Source: a bacterium
Lineage (GTDB): Bacteria; Pseudomonadota; Gammaproteobacteria; Burkholderiales; Burkholderiaceae_C
Assembly (NCBI GenBank): GCA_030824555.1
Contig: JAVBXK010000054.1
Location: forward strand, 23,752 to 87,751
Direction of reading: 5' to 3'
Length of the DNA: 64,000 nt
Shown: one piece after another, positions 47,985 to 59,019 of the stretch
How positions within the stretch are numbered: the stretch's first letter is position 1
How the letters are laid out: every line of letters begins with the position of its first letter
Translations under genes and position numbers: made by a program
The notes under the pieces: model-generated
What the model saw: only the letters and a program-made list of their open reading frames with translations
Told to the model about the DNA's origin: nothing
Database searches by the model: none

Positions 47985-48410
47985 TCACCCGCGCACAAAG
48001 GCAGTGACCAGCGGCTCGTCGCCCAGTTGGCGGCTGCAATGCCCGTGCAGCGCCGGGTCGAACACCGCACCTGCGGGCAGCGTGTCGTTGGAATAGAAAT
48101 GGGCACCCGGCCCGAACACGCGCCGGGTGCCGTCCTGCAGTCCGATTTCCATCTGCCCCTGCAGCACGAACAGCCACTGCGGTGTGGTGGTGCAATGGAA
48201 CTCGCTGCGAAAACCCACCGGGCTTTGCCTGAGTTGCAACCCGCCCGATGGCGTGCATGCCGACAGACGCGCAGCGGGTGTGCCTTCGGGCAAAGGAATG
48301 AGCGTTTCCGTGAAGCGGGCACGCCCATCTGCGTCGGTGTAGAGCACCACTTGGGTAAATGTGTGGTGCAGCGGTTGAGTTGGCGTGTCAGCTGTGGCAG
48401 TCAAGGTCAA
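47985..48410 (-). CDS. Cupin-domain protein
   Basis: 141-residue single cupin barrel: SEFHCTTTPQWLFVLQGQMEIGLQDG (motif 1, with His and Gln in place of the usual second His) and FGPGAHFYSNDTLPAG, HGHCSRQLGDEPLVTAFVRG at the end. Metal binding seems incomplete. Function unknown; the start overlaps the MarR gene stop by four bases (ATGA), so they are co-translated. Confidence 0.82.
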   Translation of the reverse strand: MTLTATADTPTQPLHHTFTQVVLYTDADGRARFTETLIPLPEGTPAARLSACTPSGGLQLRQSPVGFRSEFHCTTTPQWLFVLQGQMEIGLQDGTRRVFGPGAHFYSNDTLPAGAVFDPALHGHCSRQLGDEPLVTAFVRG

Positions 48411-48913
48411 TCTCCATTCAGTGGGGAATCGGGCGGGGCCGCCAGCAAGTCCATACAGGTGTCGAGCAAGGCATGCAGCGCCACCACATTGTCAGGCCCC
48501 AGCCTGTGGTTGATGGCCTCCTGGGCTTCACGCCAGCGCATTTGCGCCTCTTTGCGCTTGGTGCAGCCCGCCTCGGTGGCCACCACCTGGTGCCCCCTGC
48601 CATCGCTGCCCGGGCAGGTGATGATCCAGCCCGCATCGAGCAAAGGCTGCAGGTTGCGAGACAGCGTCGATGGCGACACCTTCATGACCCGAGCCAACTC
48701 CACAGGCCGCAAAGGCCCCAGTTTGACCACGTGAGACAACAGCGAGTACTGAGTGCCTGTCAGCCCGCATTGGCCGACCACGGCATCGTAATGGGCACCC
48801 ACGGCACGCGTGAGTTGCCGCAACTTCAAGTTCGTGCACCCCTGCGGCTTCGGGTCGCCAGGGACACCCACCGCCAGCGTGGATGAATCGGGTGTCGCAC
48901 AGGTATCAGTCAT
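48407..48913 (-). CDS. MarR-family transcriptional regulator
   Basis: 168 residues with a winged helix: GLTGTQYSLLSHVVKLGPLRPVELARVMKVSPSTLSRNLQPLLDAGWI (recognition helix SPSTLSRNLQPL), wing GSDGRGHQVVATEAG. Start at MTDTCATP (48913). Cotranscribed with the cupin gene and divergent from the thioesterase gene; a 14-base palindrome in the shared gap is the likely operator, implying autoregulation. Confidence 0.9.
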   Translation of the reverse strand: MTDTCATPDSSTLAVGVPGDPKPQGCTNLKLRQLTRAVGAHYDAVVGQCGLTGTQYSLLSHVVKLGPLRPVELARVMKVSPSTLSRNLQPLLDAGWIITCPGSDGRGHQVVATEAGCTKRKEAQMRWREAQEAINHRLGPDNVVALHALLDTCMDLLAAPPDSPLNGD

Positions 48914-48920
48914 GCTTATG

Positions 48921-48934
48921 ATTGTATCTACAAT
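48921..48934. promoter_or_regulatory. Likely MarR operator
   Basis: ATTGTATCTACAAT is a perfect palindrome (6-bp arms, 2-base centre) in the 58-base gap between the divergent marR and thioesterase starts. A half-site-like ATATACAA follows at 48940-48948. Palindromes of this size are typical for MarR-family dimers. Confidence 0.65.
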
Positions 48935-48971
48935 GAATGCATATACAACTTTATCAATGAGGATTTGACGC

Positions 48972-49517
48972 ATGTCCGTGAACCCCACCCCCACCACTCT
49001 CGACAACTGGTTGGCTGACGAAGCGGCCACACACGCGCGGCTGGCCCACGGCCCCGGCCCGGGCGTGGCCAAGCGTGAGCAACTGATGGGCAAAACGGGT
49101 CTGCAAACCATGCAAGCCATGCTGGCAGGCGAATTGCCCTTTGCAGCCATTGCCCGAACCCTGGATTTCTGCCTGATTGAAGTCAGTGAAGGTCGCGCCG
49201 TGTTCCAAGGCACACCGGGCCCGCAGCACTTCAACCCCATGGGCACGGTGCACGGCGGCTGGTTTGCCACGCTGCTCGACTCGGCACTGGGTTGCGCGGT
49301 ACAAACCCTTTTGCCAGAAGGCCGGGGCTACACCACGGCGGAATTGAGCGTCAACATCGTGCGAGCGCTGACACCCGGCGTGCAACGTGTGCGAGCCGAG
49401 GGCACCGTGGTGCATTGCGGCCGTCAATTGGCCACTGCTGAAGCCCGACTGGTCGGGCCTGACGGCAAACTCTACGCACACGCCACCACCACCTGCCTGG
49501 TGTTTGAAGCCAAGTAG
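48972..49517 (+). CDS. PaaI-family hotdog thioesterase
   Basis: 181 residues with the hotdog signature GTVHGGWFATLLDSALGCAV, then ELSVNIVRALTPGV and AHATTTCLVFE. Acts on aryl- or acyl-CoA thioesters. Under likely control of the divergent MarR regulator, so the natural inducer may be an aromatic acid or its CoA ester (inference). Confidence 0.9.
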   Translation: MSVNPTPTTLDNWLADEAATHARLAHGPGPGVAKREQLMGKTGLQTMQAMLAGELPFAAIARTLDFCLIEVSEGRAVFQGTPGPQHFNPMGTVHGGWFATLLDSALGCAVQTLLPEGRGYTTAELSVNIVRALTPGVQRVRAEGTVVHCGRQLATAEARLVGPDGKLYAHATTTCLVFEAK

Positions 49518-49573
49518 TTCATCAGGTGTACCAGCGGTGCTGTTTGGGTTGAAGTTGCAGCAAAATCAGGGGT

Positions 49574-49969
49574 ATGAGACTCCTTCACACCATGCTGCGG
49601 GTAGGTGACCTGCAACGCTCCATCGACTTTTACACCCGTGTCATCGGCATGCAGTTGCTGCGCACCTCCGAAAACACCGAGTACCGCTATACGTTGGCAT
49701 TCGTGGGCTTTGGCAGCAACCCCGAGCACGCCGAGCTCGAGTTGACCTTCAACTGGGACACCACCAGCTACGACATCGGCACCGCCTACGGCCACATTGC
49801 GCTGGGCGTGCCCGATGTGGTGGCCACCTGCAACAAAATCCGACACGCGGGCGGCACCGTCACCCGCGAACCTGGCCCAGTCAAGGGCGGCAAGACGGTC
49901 ATTGCCTTCGTGGTCGACCCCGACGGCTACAAGATCGAGCTCATCCAACGCCCCGAATACGCGCATTGA
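49574..49969 (+). CDS. gloA: Lactoylglutathione lyase (glyoxalase I)
   Basis: Converts the methylglyoxal-glutathione hemithioacetal to S-lactoylglutathione. 131 residues with metal ligands at the same positions as in the E. coli enzyme: His5, Glu56, His74 and Glu122. The short N- and C-terminal forms are those of the Ni2+-type enzymes. Overlaps the next gene, a glutathione-degrading cyclotransferase. Confidence 0.96.
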   Translation: MRLLHTMLRVGDLQRSIDFYTRVIGMQLLRTSENTEYRYTLAFVGFGSNPEHAELELTFNWDTTSYDIGTAYGHIALGVPDVVATCNKIRHAGGTVTREPGPVKGGKTVIAFVVDPDGYKIELIQRPEYAH

Positions 49970-50568
49970 CCACTCGCAAGCCCCCTTCAGCACCACCACC
50001 GCGCTGCGGCCAGACCATGCTGGCCCAACTCACGCGTGATTGGGCGCACACCGGTGGCGACCTGTGGGTGTTTGCCTACGCCTCGCTCATCTGGCGACCC
50101 GAGCACCCGGTGGCCGAATCGCGCCCGGCCAAAGTGCATGGCTACCACCGCGCGCTGCAGATGTGGAGCCGCGTCAACCGTGGCACCACACAGGCACCCG
50201 GCCTGGTGTTTGCGCTGATTGCCGGTGGCTGTTGCCAGGGCATGGTGCAGCGGGTGGCCCAGGCCGATGTGCCGCATTACCTGCCCAAACTGTGGGCACG
50301 GGAAATGCCCAACCCGGTGTACGACCCCAAATGGTTGACCGCCGTGACCGACCAGGGTGCCGTGCGCGCACTGGCGTTCACGCTGCCCCGGCACAGCCCC
50401 AGCTACACAGGCCAGCTCGACGCCAGCCGGTACCGCCAGATTTTCGAGTCGTCGGTCGGGCGCTACGGGTCTACACTGGCCTACGCGCGCGACACCTACC
50501 AGCACCTGTCAGCACTGGGCATACAGGACCGCGCCCTGGCGCAACTGCTGGCCCACGCCCCTGACTGA
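49966..50568 (+). CDS. ChaC-like gamma-glutamylcyclotransferase
   Basis: Degrades glutathione to 5-oxoproline and Cys-Gly. 200 residues: [15 protein letters not shown] (substrate loop), [37 protein letters not shown] at 49966 overlaps the gloA stop (TTGA) and would couple translation; the ATG at 50017 (MLAQLTRD) is the conservative alternative. Pairing with gloA puts glutathione use and turnover in one unit. Confidence 0.85.
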   Translation: MTTRKPPSAPPPRCGQTMLAQLTRDWAHTGGDLWVFAYASLIWRPEHPVAESRPAKVHGYHRALQMWSRVNRGTTQAPGLVFALIAGGCCQGMVQRVAQADVPHYLPKLWAREMPNPVYDPKWLTAVTDQGAVRALAFTLPRHSPSYTGQLDASRYRQIFESSVGRYGSTLAYARDTYQHLSALGIQDRALAQLLAHAPD

Positions 50569-50644
50569 CGTGCTGCCCACATTCGGCCAGCCAACACCTG
50601 CCTGACCCCGCCCGCCACTGTCCACAGCCACACCACACCACACC

Positions 50645-51280
50645 ATGAACATTGCAGACCTGCGCAAGAGCTACGAACGGGCCGAGCTGAGCGAAAGCGA
50701 CTCGCAGGCTCAGCCCATTGACCAGTTTGACAAGTGGATGAAAGAGGCTATCCACAGCGAGGTGCCCGAACCCAACGCCATGACGCTGGCCACCGTGGCC
50801 AGCAACCTGCGGCCCAGCACACGTGTGGTGCTGATCAAAGACTACGACGCCAGCGGCATCGTCTGGTACACCAACTACCAAGGCCGCAAAGGTCAGGAAC
50901 TGGCCGGCAACCCGTTTGCCGCCCTGCAGTTCCACTGGGTAGAAATGGAGCGCGTGGTGCGCATCGAAGGCGTGGTGGAAAAGGTCAGCGATGCTGAAAG
51001 TGATGCCTACTTCCACACCCGCCCGCTCGACAGCCGCATCGGCGCATGGGCCAGCCCGCAAAGCCAGGTCATTTCAGGCCGAGGGGTGCTGGTGGCCAAT
51101 GCCGCACGCTACGGTGCGCAGTTCATGCTGCAGCCCCCACGCCCCCCGCACTGGGGTGGCTACCGCCTCAAACCCGACACCTGGGAATTCTGGCAAGGCC
51201 GCAAAAGCCGCCTGCACGACAGGCTGCGCTACAGCCAGCAGGTCGATGGCACATGGCTGCGCGAGCGGCTGGCACCCTGA
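50645..51280 (+). CDS. pdxH: Pyridoxamine 5'-phosphate oxidase
   Basis: FMN enzyme that makes pyridoxal 5'-phosphate. 211 residues: [28 protein letters not shown] (partly shown), [37 protein letters not shown] and the C-terminal [17 protein letters not shown] signature with catalytic Arg/His. Terminal gene of the plus-strand run; convergent with the aauR-like gene. Confidence 0.96.
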   Translation: MNIADLRKSYERAELSESDSQAQPIDQFDKWMKEAIHSEVPEPNAMTLATVASNLRPSTRVVLIKDYDASGIVWYTNYQGRKGQELAGNPFAALQFHWVEMERVVRIEGVVEKVSDAESDAYFHTRPLDSRIGAWASPQSQVISGRGVLVANAARYGAQFMLQPPRPPHWGGYRLKPDTWEFWQGRKSRLHDRLRYSQQVDGTWLRERLAP

Positions 51281-51326
51281 CTCACCCCGGCATGCAACGG
51301 GCCACACACCAACCCTTGTATCCAGA

Positions 51327-52684
<1,358 letters not shown>

Positions 52685-52688
<4 letters not shown>

Positions 52689-54625
52689 TGGGATGGTTCG
52701 TCTTTCCGGATTTCTTCTGGGGGGCTCACGGGCACCGTGAACACAAAACAGGCACCGCCGTCCGGGTGGTTGTGTGCCACGAGATCGCCTTTGAATTCTG
52801 CGACAAGGTCGCGGCAGATCGCGAGGCCCAGGCCCAACCCCACGCCGCTGGGCTTGGTGGTGTAGAAAGGTTCGAACAACCGCTTCAGATCGGTCTCGCT
52901 CAGCCCCTTGCCACTGTCCCGGATCTGAAGTGCGATCATGGGCGGATCGGCCTCGTGCTGCCTTTCCGCCGTGAGGGTCAGCACAGGGCTGGGAGCGTCG
53001 CGCATCGCGTCCAGCGCGTTGCCGATCAAGTTCACCAGCACCTGCTCCAGCCGGTTGGCATCGCACCACGCCATCCACCGCCCTGGCTCGCAATGGTTCT
53101 CCACCCGGATCTGTTCGTGCCGCAGACGCAACTGAAACAGGAACAAGGCCTGCTCGATCACCCGGCCGACATCGGCAGTTCCGGGAGACGCACTCGACTT
53201 GCGCGAGAAACTTTTGAGCGGATTGATGATGCGCGCCATCTGATCCACCAGCCGGGCGACGATGGACAGGTTCTCCTGCGCTGCAGCATGGTTACCGCGA
53301 CGCATGAACTCCGCTGAATTGCCCGCCAATGTGCGGATACCCCCCAGGGGCTGGGTCAGTTCGTGAGTGATGCTCGCAGCCAGCTGGCCCAGCACGGCCA
53401 TCTTGCCGGCGTGCACCAGTTCGTCCTGCGCCGCCCGCAGGGTTTGCTCGGTTTGCTCGCGCTCGGCCACCTCGCGACGCAATTGGGCATTGGCATCGGT
53501 CAGTTCCTGTGTGCGAAGGCTGACCTGGGTCTCCAATTCGGCATTGGCCTGTTCCAGCAGTTGCTTGGCCGCCAGCTTCTGTTTTTCGATGCGCCGACGC
53601 TGGCTCCAGTAAAGGGCCAGCAGCATGAGGAACGCAACCGATACCGCGCCGCCCACGCCGTCAACCAGCGCCTGCTGGCGCACCGACGACAGGCTGGTGA
53701 AGATCAGCACACGCCAGTCCATCCCGTCAAGCGAGCGACCCAGCACCAGGTGACCGGCCCGGTTGCCCCTTGCCCCGAGCGCCGCACGGTGCCGCGCCTC
53801 GTCGCCAGAGACAAAACCTTGCACCTCCTGCGTATCCTCATCGACAGACAGCGTGACCTCGATCGGAAACAGGGGCAAACGCAGCGACCCGTAGGTTTGG
53901 GTCAGTTGCAGGTCAACCCGACGCTCCAGAGACAGCGGGGCCAGCGAGGTGTAACGCCAGCTCGGTTGTGACGACAGGATGACCACCTGGTTTGCGTCCG
54001 CCACCAACGTGGGCGCTGCCAGCATGGGCCAGGTTTCTTCCAGCGCATCGAGCCCGATCTTGATCACGGCCACCCCCAGGACGCGGGAGCCGTCATAGAT
54101 CGGGTGCGATGCGAAGTAGCCTGCCTGGCCGCCGCTGCCGATGGCAAAGTGACGGGTGGCGCGCCCGGCCAAAGCCTCCAGGTAATAAGGCCGATAGGAC
54201 ACGCTTTCGCCCCACTGACTGTCATCCTGCTGCGTCAGGTTGCTGGATGCACGCACCGTGCCGCGCACGTCCAGCACGAACACCGCCGCGCTGCCAAGGT
54301 GAGCATTCAGTCGCCCGAGGTAGTCGTTCGCGTCAGTCACATGGGCAACCGTGGGGTCACCCAGCAAGCGCACCGCCACAGGATTGAGCTGAATGGTTGC
54401 GGGAACCGGCTCCAGGCGGCGCACCCGAGCCTCCACCACCGAGGCAAACAGGTCCAGCCGCGCGTTGGTGGCCTCACGCAGGCTGGCCGTGCCACTGTTG
54501 AAGCTGCGCTGGTACACACCCGTACCGACCAGCGCCATGAGCAACAGCGCTGTCAGCGTCAGCAACGTGCGGCGCAGCGCCTGACGTGGCAGCACCACAT
54601 TGGCCAAGGCCTCGCGATGGGTCAA
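52685..54625 (-). CDS. aauS: Sensor histidine kinase (AauS/DctB-like)
   Basis: 646 residues. Transmembrane helix about 18-42 and another about 330-350 enclose a periplasmic double-Cache-like domain (YRPYYLEALAGRATRHFAIGS). A coiled coil follows (EQANAELETQVSLRTQELTDAN in part), then H-box SITHELTQPLGGIR, N-box NLIGNALDA, and G-boxes DSGKGL and GLGLGLAI. The family binds small dicarboxylates or acidic amino acids in the periplasm. The start is TTG at 54625, 28 bases after gltL; a GTG inside (VVLPRQ) is an alternative. Confidence 0.9.
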
Positions 54626-54652
54626 TGCGTTGGTGTCGATGGTGAAAACCCC

Positions 54653-55387
54653 TCAGTGCTGCAAGATTTTGCTCAAAAAATCCTTGGCCCGGGGCGAACG
54701 CGCCTCTGGGTTGCCAAAGAAGTCTTCCTTCTTGCAATCCTCGACGATGTGACCGGCATCCATGAAGATCACACGGTGGCTCACGCGCTTGGCAAAGCCC
54801 ATTTCGTGCGTCACGCACATCATGGTCATGCCCTCGTTGGCCAGCTGCACCATCACGTCCAGCACCTCACCCACCATCTCTGGGTCGAGAGCAGAAGTGG
54901 GCTCGTCGAACAGCATCACGATGGGGTCCATGCTCAGTGCCCGCGCAATCGCCACCCGCTGCTGCTGGCCACCCGACAACTGACCGGGAAACTTGTCCTT
55001 GTGCGCCATCAAGCCCACGCGATCAAGCATCTTCAGGCCGCGCACCTTGGCATCGTCCGGGTTGCGACCCAGCACCTTGATTTGAGCCAACGTCAGGTTC
55101 TCGGTCACCGACAGGTGCGGGAACAGCTCGAAATGCTGGAACACCATGCCCACATGGCTGCGCAACTTGGGCAGGTTGGTCTTGGGGTCGGCGATGCTGA
55201 TGCCATCGACCACGATGTCGCCCTTCTGGAACGGTTCCAGCGCGTTGACGGTTTTGATCAGGGTGGACTTGCCCGAACCGGAGGGGCCACAGACCACCAC
55301 CACCTCACCCTTGTGGATGGTGGTGGTGCAGTCGGTCAGCACCTGGAAGCTGCCATACCACTTGGAAACGTTGTTGATTTTGATCAT
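54653..55387 (-). CDS. gltL: Glutamate/aspartate ABC transporter, ATP-binding protein
   Basis: 244 residues: Walker [10 protein letters not shown] (34-42), [11 protein letters not shown]-loop, [22 protein letters not shown] and CVTHEMGFA. Energises GltJK. Second amino-acid importer of this window besides aapJQMP; the operon context and the acidic-amino-acid binding proteins set its specificity. Confidence 0.94.
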   Translation of the reverse strand: MIKINNVSKWYGSFQVLTDCTTTIHKGEVVVVCGPSGSGKSTLIKTVNALEPFQKGDIVVDGISIADPKTNLPKLRSHVGMVFQHFELFPHLSVTENLTLAQIKVLGRNPDDAKVRGLKMLDRVGLMAHKDKFPGQLSGGQQQRVAIARALSMDPIVMLFDEPTSALDPEMVGEVLDVMVQLANEGMTMMCVTHEMGFAKRVSHRVIFMDAGHIVEDCKKEDFFGNPEARSPRAKDFLSKILQH

Positions 55388-55404
55388 GGGTGTTCTCCGA
55401 ATCT

Positions 55405-56070
55405 TCAGCGGATGATGGCAATCTTCTTTTGCAAGCGACGCACCAGCATCGACAGCGAGAAGCAGATAACGAAATAGACGACGGCGGCCACCAGGTAGGT
55501 CTCCACCGGGCGGTTGAAGTTCTTACCCGCCACTTCAAAGCCTTTGAGCAAGTCGTAGGCACCGATGGCATACACCAACGAGGTGTCCTGGAACAGGATG
55601 ATGGTCTGCGTCATCAGCACCGGCAGCATGTTGCGAAACGCCTGGGGCAGCACAATCAGCTGCATGGTCTGGCCATAGGTCAGGCCCACGGCGTAGCCCG
55701 CATTCACCTGCCCCTTGGGCACACTCTGGATACCCGCGCGCATGATTTCAGAGTAGTAGGCTGCCTCGAACACCGTGAACGTGATGATGGCCGACAGCTC
55801 GGCCCCCATGGGCTGGCCAATCAGCAACGGGATCAGCAGGAAGAACCACAGAATGACCATCACCAGCGGGATGGAGCGCAACGTGTTCACATAGAACGAG
55901 GCAGGCCATACCAACCACTGCTTGCCCGACAGGCGCATGAGCGCCAGCACCGTGCCCAGCGCAATGCCACCGATCATGGCCACCAGCGTGAGCTGCACCG
56001 AGAAAATCAGCCCCTTGAGTACGAAGCTCGACAGAACCGATGTGTCGATAAACGAAAAATCCAGATTCAT
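55405..56070 (-). CDS. gltK: Glutamate/aspartate ABC transporter, permease GltK
   Basis: 221 residues, five membrane helices, with [22 protein letters not shown] N-part (as [13 protein letters not shown]) and the EAA loop [26 protein letters not shown] start at MNLDFSF (56070), with GGAGGG at proper distance; a TTG two codons upstream is possible. It starts three bases after the gltJ stop. Confidence 0.92.
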   Translation of the reverse strand: MNLDFSFIDTSVLSSFVLKGLIFSVQLTLVAMIGGIALGTVLALMRLSGKQWLVWPASFYVNTLRSIPLVMVILWFFLLIPLLIGQPMGAELSAIITFTVFEAAYYSEIMRAGIQSVPKGQVNAGYAVGLTYGQTMQLIVLPQAFRNMLPVLMTQTIILFQDTSLVYAIGAYDLLKGFEVAGKNFNRPVETYLVAAVVYFVICFSLSMLVRRLQKKIAIIR

Positions 56071-56072
56071 GA

Positions 56073-56813
56073 TCAATGCCCTCCAGCCATGCCGGGCACC
56101 TGCACCTTGTGCTCGATGAACAGGGCGATGCGGTTGATGACAAAGGCCGAGATGAAGTACAGGCCGGTGACCGCCAGATACACCTCGATGCCGCGCGAAG
56201 TTTCCTCCTGCGCCTGCATGGCGAACATGGTCAGCTCGGCGATGGACACGGCAAAGGCCACCGAAGAGTTTTTGATGATGTTCATGCTCTCGCTGGTCAG
56301 CGGCGGGATGACGATGCGAAACGCCATGGGCAGCAGCACGTAGCGGTAGGTCTGCGGCAGCGTCAGCCCCATGGCCAAACCGGCATACCGCTGTCCCTTG
56401 GGCAGGCTCTCGATGCCTGCGCGCACCTGCTCAGCTATGCGGGCTGACGTGAAGAATCCCAACGCGAACACCACCAGAACGAAGCTGGGCAGCGACCTGA
56501 GCGGCGGGACCAACGAAGGCAGCACGTGGTACCACAGGAACACTTGCACCAGCAGCGGAATGTTGCGAAACAGCTCCGTCCACACATTGCCCACGGCCAC
56601 CAGCGCTTTGCTGGGTGTGGTGCGAAAAATGCCGATGAGTGCGCCCACCACCAGCGCCACCACCAGCGCCAGCAACGCCACTGAAAGCGTCCAGCCCCAG
56701 GCTGACAGCAGCCAGTCAAGGTACGTGATGCTGCCGCCCTTGCCAAAGCAACCCGGCAGCACCTCCCCATCGATGGTGTCCTTGCAGAACACCTGCCAAT
56801 CCCACGTGCTCAT
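56073..56813 (-). CDS. gltJ: Glutamate/aspartate ABC transporter, permease GltJ
   Basis: 246 residues: MSTWDWQVFCKD and LDWLLSAWGWTLSVALLA open the protein as in GltJ, followed by ELFRNIPLLVQVFLWYHVLP and the EAA loop GQRYAGLAMGLTLPQTYRYVLLPMA. Forms the channel with GltK. The 131 bases to gltI contain no clear terminator. Confidence 0.93.
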   Translation of the reverse strand: MSTWDWQVFCKDTIDGEVLPGCFGKGGSITYLDWLLSAWGWTLSVALLALVVALVVGALIGIFRTTPSKALVAVGNVWTELFRNIPLLVQVFLWYHVLPSLVPPLRSLPSFVLVVFALGFFTSARIAEQVRAGIESLPKGQRYAGLAMGLTLPQTYRYVLLPMAFRIVIPPLTSESMNIIKNSSVAFAVSIAELTMFAMQAQEETSRGIEVYLAVTGLYFISAFVINRIALFIEHKVQVPGMAGGH

Positions 56814-56944
56814 GGTCAATTCCTTTTTTTTCCGTGAGGCCTGCCAACCGTCACCGGTCGGCAGCCAACCAACCACCCGGCAGCCCCAAGGCAAGCCCAG
56901 CCCCTGAGGAGGAGCGGCCCGCCCAGCGGCAGAGCACAGGGGCC

Positions 56945-57844
56945 TTACTTTTTGGCGTAGTCTTCCATGGGCTTGTCGTTGGGGTTCGCCCAGGCCGCCT
57001 TGGTGTTGTCGTTGGCGGGCATGCCGACCTTGGTGTTGGCTGGCGGGATGGGCTGCTCGAACCACTTGGTCCAGAGCTTGGCAATGTCGCCCGACTTCAT
57101 CTGGGCCTTGACGCTGTCATCCACGGCCTTCTTGAAAGCGGGATCGTCCTTGCGGAACATGATGGCAATCGGCTCGACCGACAGCACCTCGCCCACAATC
57201 TTGAAGTCAGCCGGGTTCTTGGCCTTGGCGATGCTGCCTGCCAGGATGGCACCGTCCATCACAAATGCATCGGCGCGGCCACTTTCCAGCAGCAGGAAGC
57301 TGTCTGCGTGGTCTTTGCCAAACACTTCATCGAAATTCACACCCGTGGCACGCTCGTTTTTGCGCAAGGTCTGAACAGAGGTGGTGCCGGTGGTGGTGGC
57401 CACCTTCTTGCCGTTGAGCTGAGCGATGGAGGCGATGCCAGAGTTGGCCTTGACCGCGATGCGCACTTCTTCCACAAACGTGGTCACGGCAAAAGACACG
57501 TCTTTCTGGCGGGCAGCGTTGTTGGTGGTCGAGCCACACTCGATGTCCACGGTACCGTTTTGCACCAGCGGGATGCGGTTTTGCGACGTCACGGGCTGGT
57601 ACTTCACGTCCAGCTTGGTCAAACCCAGCTGCTTTTGCACATCGGCCAACACCTTTTGGCAAATTTCGACGTGGTAGCCCACGTACTTGCCATCACCCAA
57701 GGTGAATGACAGCGCACCGGAGCTTTCGCGCACGCCCATGGTCACCGAGCCAGTGTCCTTGATCTTCTTGAGCGTGTCGCTCGACTGGGCCATCACGGTC
57801 GAGGTGGCGAGCACGGTGGCCACGGCCAACAGGGTCTTTTTCAT
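56945..57844 (-). CDS. gltI: Glutamate/aspartate-binding protein GltI
   Basis: 299 residues with signal peptide (LLAVATVLATSTVMA). SBP family 3: TLKKIKDTGSVTMGVRESSGALSF, RIPLVQNGTVDIECGSTTNN, AVTTFVEEVRIAVKANSG (partly), VFGKDHADSFLLLESGRADAFVMD, the GltI pattern for acidic amino acids. Preceded by a shorter-spaced paralogue in the same operon. Confidence 0.94.
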   Translation of the reverse strand: MKKTLLAVATVLATSTVMAQSSDTLKKIKDTGSVTMGVRESSGALSFTLGDGKYVGYHVEICQKVLADVQKQLGLTKLDVKYQPVTSQNRIPLVQNGTVDIECGSTTNNAARQKDVSFAVTTFVEEVRIAVKANSGIASIAQLNGKKVATTTGTTSVQTLRKNERATGVNFDEVFGKDHADSFLLLESGRADAFVMDGAILAGSIAKAKNPADFKIVGEVLSVEPIAIMFRKDDPAFKKAVDDSVKAQMKSGDIAKLWTKWFEQPIPPANTKVGMPANDNTKAAWANPNDKPMEDYAKK

Positions 57845-57942
57845 GGTTACTCCTATGAGTGGGTTGGGAAAACAGGAACTGAAAAGCGTGCGACGGGGAA
57901 TAGAGCGGAGGTGCAGCATGAACATACAGGCAAGCCGGTGAC

Positions 57943-58836
57943 TCAACCCAGCGGCCGGTCGTTGGGCGACCGGTACAGCTCCAGCAACGCTTCGGGTGCC
58001 GGCCAATTGAGGTTGAGCCCCTTGGGCGGAATGGGCGATTGGAACCAACGCCGGTAAATCTTCAACGCCTCACCCGACTGCATCAACTCGGTCAGGCTGC
58101 GGTCTACCAGGGCCTTGAAATGTGGGTCGTCCTTGCGCAGCATGCAGGCATAGACTTCGGCTGCCATGGGCCGACCGACCACGCGCCAGTCCTCTGGCTT
58201 GTCAGCCCTGACCCGCAAACCGTACAACATGGCCTCATCCATGAGAAACGCCTCGGCTTGACCTGCCTGAACCCGGTTGAACCCATCACCGTGGTCTTTC
58301 ACGGTCACGATCTCGAACCGCGTGCCGGTGGATTCACTGTGCAGCAGCAGCGAACGCTCGCTCGTGGTGCCCGCCGTCACCGCCACCCGACGGCCCTTGA
58401 GGTCAGCCAGTTCCTGGATACCCGAGTCGTGGCGGGTGAGCAGGCGTGAACTGGTCTGGAAAATGGACACCGAGAACGCGGCGTGACGCGCACGCTCGCG
58501 GTTGTGGGTGGTGGAGCCACATTCGAGGTCGACCGACCCGTTCTGTATCAACGGGATGCGGTTTGGAGACGTCACCGGCACCAGTTTGACCGTCAGCGCT
58601 GGCAGCTTGAGTTCTTTGCGGATGTGCTGAACCACCGCCAGCATCAGGTCGTGTGAATACCCGACAACCTGGTGCTTGCCGTCATAGTAGGAAAACGGCA
58701 CCGACGACTCCCTGTGCCCCAGGCTGATGGTGGCCGTGCGAGAAATCTTTTCCAGCGTGGGCAGCGGCGACTCTGCCTGGGCAGAAAACGCCAGTGGCAA
58801 CAGCAGCAAAAAGGTAAGGTGGTGCAGAGGTTTCAT
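57943..58836 (-). CDS. Second GltI-like binding protein (paralogue)
   Basis: 297 residues with signal peptide (LTFLLLLPLAFSAQA). It follows the GltI plan closely (ISLGHRESSVPFSYYDG, RIPLIQNGSVDLECGSTTHN, VKDHGDGFNRVQAGQAEAFLMD), but differs in the ligand pocket region (SVSIFQTSSRLLTRHDSG). It is the first gene after the sigma-54 promoter. It could widen the substrate range of GltJKL or serve as periplasmic sensor partner of the kinase. Start at 58836 chosen for the signal peptide. Confidence 0.88.
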   Translation of the reverse strand: MKPLHHLTFLLLLPLAFSAQAESPLPTLEKISRTATISLGHRESSVPFSYYDGKHQVVGYSHDLMLAVVQHIRKELKLPALTVKLVPVTSPNRIPLIQNGSVDLECGSTTHNRERARHAAFSVSIFQTSSRLLTRHDSGIQELADLKGRRVAVTAGTTSERSLLLHSESTGTRFEIVTVKDHGDGFNRVQAGQAEAFLMDEAMLYGLRVRADKPEDWRVVGRPMAAEVYACMLRKDDPHFKALVDRSLTELMQSGEALKIYRRWFQSPIPPKGLNLNWPAPEALLELYRSPNDRPLG

Positions 58837-58858
58837 GGGCACAGTGTGCAACCCACTT

Positions 58859-58874
58859 CGCAAGGGACGTGCCA
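58859..58874 (-). promoter_or_regulatory. Sigma-54 promoter of the glt/aau operon
   Basis: On the minus strand TGGCACGTCCCTTGCG matches the -24/-12 consensus TGGCACG-N4-TTGC, with the invariant GG and GC separated by ten bases. It lies 23 bases upstream of the start of the first binding-protein gene. The operon encodes its own sigma-54 activator. Confidence 0.85.
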
Positions 58875-58953
58875 GTCAGCATTAACCCTTAGACAAGGTG
58901 CCGCCTGAGCCCTTTTTTCACCCGATATCGGGCATTCAGGGCAGAGACGCAAA

Positions 58954-58963
58954 CGGAATTCCG
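58954..58963. promoter_or_regulatory. Upstream activator dyad, site 1
   Basis: CGGAATTCCG, a perfect palindrome about 90 bases upstream of the sigma-54 promoter, the usual place for enhancer-binding proteins. The CGG-N4-CCG core agrees with the AauR site TTCGG-N4-CCGAA described for Pseudomonas putida (from memory). Confidence 0.6.
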
Positions 58964-58985
58964 ACCCACCACCAGGGCACACACA

Positions 58986-58995
58986 CGGATTTCCG
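58986..58995. promoter_or_regulatory. Upstream activator dyad, site 2
   Basis: CGGATTTCCG, the same CGG-N4-CCG core 32 bases (about three helical turns) from site 1, so two activator dimers would bind on one DNA face. Another dyad CCCGATATCGGG stands at 58921-58932 between site 1 and the promoter. Confidence 0.55.
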
Positions 58996-59019
58996 CCCCC
59001 TCAGAGCCGCGTGAAAATG

